Assembly: GCA_903903635.1 (NCBI GenBank)
Contig: CAIUZK010000026.1
Location: forward strand, 1 to 64,000
Source of the DNA: an uncultured Bacteroidota bacterium
GTDB lineage: Bacteria > Bacteroidota > Bacteroidia > Chitinophagales > Chitinophagaceae
Length of the DNA stretch: 64,000 bases
Direction of reading: 5' to 3'
A program made the position numbers and the translations under genes. Below, piece after piece: positions 61,201 to 64,000 of the stretch. The notes under the pieces are model-generated. The model saw only the letters and a list, made by a program, of their open reading frames with translations, was not told where the DNA came from and did not search any database. The stretch's first letter is position 1, and each line of letters opens with the position of its first letter.

Positions 61201-62732
61201 GCTACCAGTTGTACAGAGGAACTCTTGCAGCAGGAGCATCAATAGCCGGTACCGGTGGTGGTATAGATTTCGGAATGCAGAGTACACCAGGTACCTATAC
61301 GGTAATAGCAACAAATGGTACTACTTCATGTTCAAGCAACATGTCGGGTAGTGTAACAGTAGGTATTAATGCACTTCCTGCAGTTCATTCTGTGATCGGT
61401 GGCGGTACTTATTGTGCAGGTACAGGCGGTATACATATTGGTCTTGACGGATCAGATGCCGGTATCAGCTATCAGCCATATAATTCTTATTCTGCAACAG
61501 GTACTGCAGTTATCGGAACAGGTGGCCCGCTTGATATGGGTGCTGAAACTTCAACAGGAGTTTATACTGTATTGGCAACTGATTTGTCTACAGGATGCTC
61601 TAATAACATGAATGGTACAGCAACAGTAAGCGCTCACACTCCGGTTACTCCTTCAGTTAATGTTACAACAGGTGTAGGCGATACATTGTGCTCAGGTTCA
61701 TTGACTACATTCACTACAGCTACAGTTAATGGTGGTACATCACCATCTTATCAATGGACTGTGAACGGTGTTGTTACAGGTACTGGTAATCATTACACTT
61801 ATATCCCTCTGAACGGAGATGTGATAGGAGTGACACTTACCAGCAATGCACAGTGCGCTACTCCTGCAATTGTAAACAATTCAATGGATGTAGTAGTAAA
61901 TAATGTTCAGACTCCATCTGTATCAATAGCTGCTAATCCGGGTACAGAAGTTTGTGCCGGTACATCAGTTAACTTTACAGCTACTCCATCAGCAGGTGGC
62001 ACAGTGCCAACTTACTCTTGGCTCAGGAACGGTGCTAATGTTGGTTCATCACCAGTTTACAGCTACATTCCTGCAAACGGCGATCTGATCTATTGTATCA
62101 TGACCAGCAACTACCGTTGCCGTACTGCAAATACTGCAAACAGCAATCAGTTCAACATGGTGGTAGATCTGGCAGTTCAGCCAAATGTAAGCATCAGTGT
62201 TAACCCAGGTACACACATTGCTGCAGGTCAAACTGCTGTAATGACTGCATCAGTTCTTAATGGCGGACCTACTCCTTCTTACCAGTGGTATGTTAATGGT
62301 ATCCCTGCAAGCGGAGCTACTTACTCGGTATTTGTAAGCAGCAACCTTGTTGACGGAGATTCAGTAAGCTGCCAGGTAGTTAGCAGTGGTGGTTGCGCAG
62401 GATTAACAGGTGCTAATTCTGTTATCATCCATGTATCTGGTGTAGGTGTTAATCCGGTTACAATTTCCGGCAGCGATGTTAAGCTGGTTCCAAACCCTAA
62501 CAACGGATTGTTCACAATCAAGGGTAACATTGGCACAATAGCTGATCAGGAAGTTTCACTTGAAGTTACCAATATGCTGGGCCAGGTAGTTTATACAACT
62601 AAGGTTATAGCACGTAACGGTGATATCAATGAAGTGATCAGGTTATCTAATACGCTTGCAAATGGTATGTATATTCTGAATATGCACACTGAAACAGGCA
62701 ACCAGGTATTCCACATGGTAATTGAGCAATAA
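52251..62732 (+). CDS. Giant (3493 aa) secreted repeat protein with polyglycine N-terminal domain, GEVED-like modules, ~20 tandem ~89-aa repeats and T9SS type-A sorting domain
   Basis: Signal peptide MKKVYFSLLMACFSILTLNAIAQ; repeats PTxFxVTGGGNYCAGGxGVHVGLSGSxxGxxYQLYNG...GTGxxLDFGLQTAAGTYTVVATNxxTxCxxNMTGSVTIxINPL; C-terminus VKLVPNPNNGLFTIKGNIG...NGMYILNMHTETGNQVFHMVIEQ. Confidence 0.93.
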   Translation: MKKVYFSLLMACFSILTLNAIAQTTTYSTPGAYTFTCGSGYSAVTIDMAGAQGGASGAGAPGGKGGRVQATLTVSAGQVLYINVGGAGTAYSYCSARAGGANGGGTGYGYGGGGGGMSDIRKASGAFSSTNEYLVAGGGGGAGYNYGNNTEQGGDGGGLIGGVGYQGSPGAPTPSLCGSGGTQTAGGSGATSYGTPAGTFGQGGNCTGGQCYSGGGGGGWYGGGTGAYGGGGGGSSNLAGTGVLSATTTPAYQSGNGFVSITPLPPTVTAAPSSLAFGAVSVSTTSAPMITNLTGIALTGVALTLTPPANFLISLDGSTWSSTPLTYTYVGSTFSQILFVEFNPTAITSYAGNLAISGGGLAATVNVPLSGTGTNPCSGTPTAGAATINGTTTASGNSSTNFTLNVPSATVGGGITYQWQVSTTSSTGPWTNIGGANTQSYVYSGLAGNSWFQCVVSCGASSATSGTVSATFTMPGSSCTPVYMYNCSSYPMSCSINSLIGFAGSISDPGACGPNYVDNTGSMNVTLKGGTTYSITYGLSTSYYSSFAAQVWIDFNDNGVMESSETVGGFAQGAYSVTTPVGTITLPAGAAPGVHRMRIEGVYAPTSYSEPNYPSMTGCPTSSYYYGNTRDYKVIIPPPTGSLAATSVSPFGNVTVGTSSVPVAYTSLTGTTLTPGVGLLSVTAPANYQVSTTGSTWSNSVFVPYIGGTLTSKNVYVQFNPTAVSSYTGNVTVTGGGIPATVNVPVSGSGVATACSGAPTPGAASVTPTSGGGATTFTLSLPGVSAVGGLMFQWQYSTDGGTTWNNIANGIYATAIFTGIFATTQFRCQVSCGTGAAVNSTPVTATYSAGAMAASSCTPTFSSASAACSSYSMWMRIQSLIGTSGSIADATACTGTGYENLTASYTVTLSSNTTYSCTLNTGGSYPSSMGAQVWIDFNNNGIFESTESVGGYGLSTTSSTSPVITLTIPGGAPSGSFRMRVVGNYNCCGATTYPGMNPCPTTAITYGDVRDYTCVILGGALPCTGVPTAGIVSATPIASCSAFTANMFNVGEPSAPGSGLTYQWQTSSSPTTGFTNIAGATNASYLPAISSIGTVYFRDSVRCVPSATAAVSSSLGLTLNAAPTAITGTASICAGTVTTLSSTPGGGTWSSSNPAAVTINAATGVITGVSTGTSTITYVLSTGCFSTRVVTVNPQPSAITGSGTVCGSLTTALSSSPGGGTWTSSNTSLATVDPATGIVTGGASGNPTIVYTLPTGCSSSFPMTVNALSAITGTPSMCMSYTTVLADATPGGTWSSSTTGVATVNTTGVVTSVSIGTTTISYSIASTGCTATVLVAVTPPPSVYSMTGGGSYCSGTTGGVIVGLTGSNAGMSYTLFNGTTPVSSLIGAGFAFNFPAVFGAGIYTVVAGSGTPCATNMTGTSTVVINPLPTPYVVSTSGGGAYCAGGTGVHIYLNSSQIGINYQLFNGTTPVGGPISGTSAVLDFGLVTAGTYTITGYNTSTTCTGPMANSVTVSINPLPTPFTVTPSAGGYCAGGAGVTVGLSGSQTGVTYQLLLSGVPVTGAVQAGTGSALVFGLMTVGGTYTVQATNNTTGCSTIMGGSSVITVNPYPTVFSVTGGGGICPSGAGVSVGLNGSQAGVNYQLYRGGVLVTGSGYNLPGTGAALDYGLQTTPGAYTVVATNGGSGCASNMSLSANVVLNPAPTLFSVTPTTGSYCTGGIGVHVGLSGSVTGTNYTLYNGATIYGAASGTGSAVDFGLMVAGGTYTVVAQIVTTGCTGSMTGSSVINVNPLPTAFNVTVAGGGAYCAGGAGQVIGLSGSTSGINYQLFRGGVAVGTAVAGTGSAISFPAQTIAGSYTVVGTNTVTLCTNAMTGSASITVLPTPVTYTITGGGGFCSGGTGLHIGLAGSDIGINYQLYNTGLAVGAPVAGLGGVLDFGLFTTAGTYTVIGTNGTTSCTSTMTGSPVISINPLPPVNIVLPGGSTSFCAGGTGVAIGLNGSVTGINYQLYNGTTAVGAPVSGTTGSALSFGLQTAAGTYTAVATNPATTCSINMTGSTVVIVKPLPVAYNVTGGGGYCSGGTGMHVNLSNSVPGVKYQLFNTSGAVTGALLNGTGFALDFGLITVPSVYTVVATDTTTLCTNNMTGSVTISVNPLPTAFVIGGGGNYCAGTGGTHITLSNSTVGINYQLMIGTTLSGAPVSGTGSALDFGLRTAAGVYTVVATNATTGCTSNMTGSATIAINPLPTAFNVIGGGNYCPGGPGVHVGLSGSVTGTVYQLYNGASIVGAPISGTGAALDFGYVTATGTYTVVGTNLGTSCSGSMTGSVVVGVSPLPVVYNVTGTSNYCPGGAGSHVGLSGSSTGVSYQLFKGGIISGPAFTGTGSALDFGLQTTGTYTVIATGVSTTCSNNMNGSAVIGISPLPTLHSVTGGGNYCTGGTGLHVGLNGSDASTWYQLYKGSTMVGTPMAGTGTSLDFGLQTAPGVYTVSANSTSTTCSSTMSGSVTISTIPLPSTFSVLGGGNYCAGGAGVDITLSGSVTGVNYQLYNGTTAAGSSVSGSGSSIDFGMQTAAGTYTVVATDGTTLCTNNMTGSVTVVINPLPTPYVVTGGGNFCSGGTGVHVTLAGSDIGTTYQLFNSGIAVSGAIPGTGFVLDFGLQTAAGTYTVVGTNASTTCTGNMTGSVTINVNPLPTAYTVSGSGSSYCAGGAGIDVTLSGSDIGTNYQLYNGASPVGGAVAGTSGAIDFGYRTGTGTYTVIAINTSTTCSGSMTGAAIVAISPMPIAYTVTGGGSFCNGSTGVHVGLSGSNTGVLYQLYHGTAPVGSSIAGTGGPLDFGAQTAAGGYSVVATNTGSTCTNNMSGTVTITVNALPAPFNVTGGGNFCATGTGVPVGLSGSISGNSYQLYKSGIAVGSPLTGTGSLLDFGLKTAAGNYTVIATNSTTTCSNYMTGTVSVGVDPLPAAYSVTGGGNYCPGGSGVHVGLGNSATGTSYQLYRGTLAAGASIAGTGGGIDFGMQSTPGTYTVIATNGTTSCSSNMSGSVTVGINALPAVHSVIGGGTYCAGTGGIHIGLDGSDAGISYQPYNSYSATGTAVIGTGGPLDMGAETSTGVYTVLATDLSTGCSNNMNGTATVSAHTPVTPSVNVTTGVGDTLCSGSLTTFTTATVNGGTSPSYQWTVNGVVTGTGNHYTYIPLNGDVIGVTLTSNAQCATPAIVNNSMDVVVNNVQTPSVSIAANPGTEVCAGTSVNFTATPSAGGTVPTYSWLRNGANVGSSPVYSYIPANGDLIYCIMTSNYRCRTANTANSNQFNMVVDLAVQPNVSISVNPGTHIAAGQTAVMTASVLNGGPTPSYQWYVNGIPASGATYSVFVSSNLVDGDSVSCQVVSSGGCAGLTGANSVIIHVSGVGVNPVTISGSDVKLVPNPNNGLFTIKGNIGTIADQEVSLEVTNMLGQVVYTTKVIARNGDINEVIRLSNTLANGMYILNMHTETGNQVFHMVIEQ
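56265..61645 (+). repeat. ~20 tandem protein-coding repeats of ~89 aa (~267 bp)
   Basis: Manual partitioning of the translation into 20 units, most starting P[TVA]x[FY]xVxGGG and ending NPLP, usually two Cys per unit. Confidence 0.88.
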
Positions 62733-62758
62733 TCAGTTTTTTGTTAAGAATAGTCTGC

Positions 62759-62786
62759 TTACGGCCCCGGATTTCCGGGGCCGTAA
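62759..62786. terminator. Hairpin downstream of the giant gene
   Basis: ttacggccccgg-attt-ccggggccgtaa. Confidence 0.75.
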
Positions 62787-63372
62787 GTATTTATACCAGG
62801 TCGATATAAATGTCAGGAATTGGCACATGATTCTACCCATCCGGTGTTGATTTGAACTATAATAATAACCTGGGTTCAATCCAGGCTATTAATCTTTAAT
62901 TCCTCCGGACTATGCCTGTTTTTACTTTCTGATTTATATTACAGTGAATTGTTCTGAATTCATATAATTAAAATTGCATAGATATTACTTGTGTCGGATA
63001 AATATATATTGTTTTCCTTCTAACATTGGCCCTGAAATTGTCGCCCTATTATAAGGAAGCATTTATTTTTGATGGATAAAATTCAATTAAACATTTCGAT
63101 ATTTTCGCTATAATACAACGTATATTTATTTACATATTGTATTTATCGGACTAATGAAAAATTGTAAAAAGTGGTATTTGACTTTATAAACCATCAAGCA
63201 AAAAAAAAGTAAAAGGAATATTCTTTTATATGGGAATTTACGTATCTTAGTCGCAGATATTGGCAAGAAATGGCAGAACTGATGTAGTAAATTACGTCAG
63301 TTTTTGGCATCTGTTTTATATTTTTTACCGGAAATAGAAGAAAGAAAATTGGAAGTTTTTAAACAAGAAAGT

Positions 63373-64000
63373 ATGAAAAAAATTTATTTATTTTTAATTC
63401 TTTGCTGCTTAAGTATTGCAGGTTACGCACAAACTGCAGCATCTTATGGGTTGACGGCTACAACAGGTTCGTTTTCAACCATATCAGGGACCGGCACTGC
63501 TATTTCAGCAGGTGGTATGATATCTGATAATGGTGTTACAACCGGTATCTCCCTTGGCTTCAACTTCGTCTATTGCGGTACAACTTATACAACAGCGTCG
63601 GCCAGTGCCAATGGTTGGTTTTCGCTTGCCAATTCAGCGCTTGGAGCATCACCATCGCAAATAAATACTATCGGTTCATTGACTTCAATAAGCAGTGGTA
63701 CAGGTCTATTGATGCCTTTGTGGACAGACCTTTATGGAGTAAGCCAGACAGCTTATTACCAAACAACAGGAACTGCAGGAAGCAGAATATTCACAATGGA
63801 GTGGAAGAACTGGAGCGTATGTTGCGCTGCGGGTACTGCTGTTCTTAATTTTCAGGTAAAACTCTATGAAGGAACCAACCAGATTGAATACTGGTATGGT
63901 GGTTATTCAGGCACTGTTCCTACATCTTCCACTATTGGTATTTGCAACAGTACATCCGACTTTCAGACCTTGCCATTAGGGATTTCAACGTTTTCAAATA
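63373..64000 (+). CDS. N-terminal part of another secreted surface protein, truncated by the window end
   Basis: Open frame from ATG 63373: MKKIYLFLILCCLSIAGYAQTAASYGLTATTGSFSTISGTGTAISAGGMISDNGVTTGISLGFNFVYCGTTYTTASASANGWFSLANSALG...; not listed in the ORF track. Confidence 0.8.
   Translation, partial: MKKIYLFLILCCLSIAGYAQTAASYGLTATTGSFSTISGTGTAISAGGMISDNGVTTGISLGFNFVYCGTTYTTASASANGWFSLANSALGASPSQINTIGSLTSISSGTGLLMPLWTDLYGVSQTAYYQTTGTAGSRIFTMEWKNWSVCCAAGTAVLNFQVKLYEGTNQIEYWYGGYSGTVPTSSTIGICNSTSDFQTLPLGISTFSN

Noticed and set aside
56265-61645. Regularly spaced repeats suggestive of a CRISPR or DNA satellite array
   Set aside because: Units are ~267 bp, in frame and diverged at DNA level; they are protein repeats within one ORF.
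62869-62895. Hairpin aacctgggttcaatccaggctatt resembling a tRNA T-arm
   Set aside because: Stem/loop register does not fit a T-arm (the TTCAATC loop would break the stem) and no other tRNA parts are nearby.
1-64000. tRNA, rRNA, CRISPR-Cas or complete prophage
   Set aside because: None recognised when reading both strands; absence by eye is not proof (tRNAscan-SE and Infernal would be decisive).

Overview
The window is Bacteroidota-type chromosomal DNA, probably Chitinophagaceae-like. That assignment rests on gldKLMN, T9SS sorting domains and TAnnTTTG promoter boxes, and was not verified by search. It holds a T9SS/gliding core operon (gldK-gldL-gldM-gldN, 36.8-41.5 kb) and at least seven very large secreted surface proteins: CHU_C-type C-termini (282-3275, 3664-7497, 7783-10929), type-A sorting tails (11285-13744, 42736-46932, 52251-62732), and an N-terminal fragment running off the right edge (63373-64000+). 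Housekeeping genes include an E1 alpha/beta dehydrogenase fusion, radA, an M3 peptidase, mfd, tatC, rpiB, a YyaL/DUF255 protein, a comB-like gene, a TsdA-like dihaem cytochrome and an ASST-like protein. The most unusual signals are: (1) a ~165 bp long-hairpin repeat in three copies with a conserved core, where the outer arms differ between copies but each stays self-complementary; (2) a PIN toxin-antitoxin pair wedged at the radA 3' end, bracketed by a second, synonymously diverged copy of the radA C-terminal codons, plus a 28-bp exact duplicate of the radA 5' end on the other side; (3) a 3493-aa protein with about 20 two-cysteine ~89-aa repeats and a polyglycine N-terminal domain; (4) tandem CHU_C paralogs with shared C-termini and different N-termini. 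No tRNA, rRNA or CRISPR array was recognised. All family assignments are by eye.
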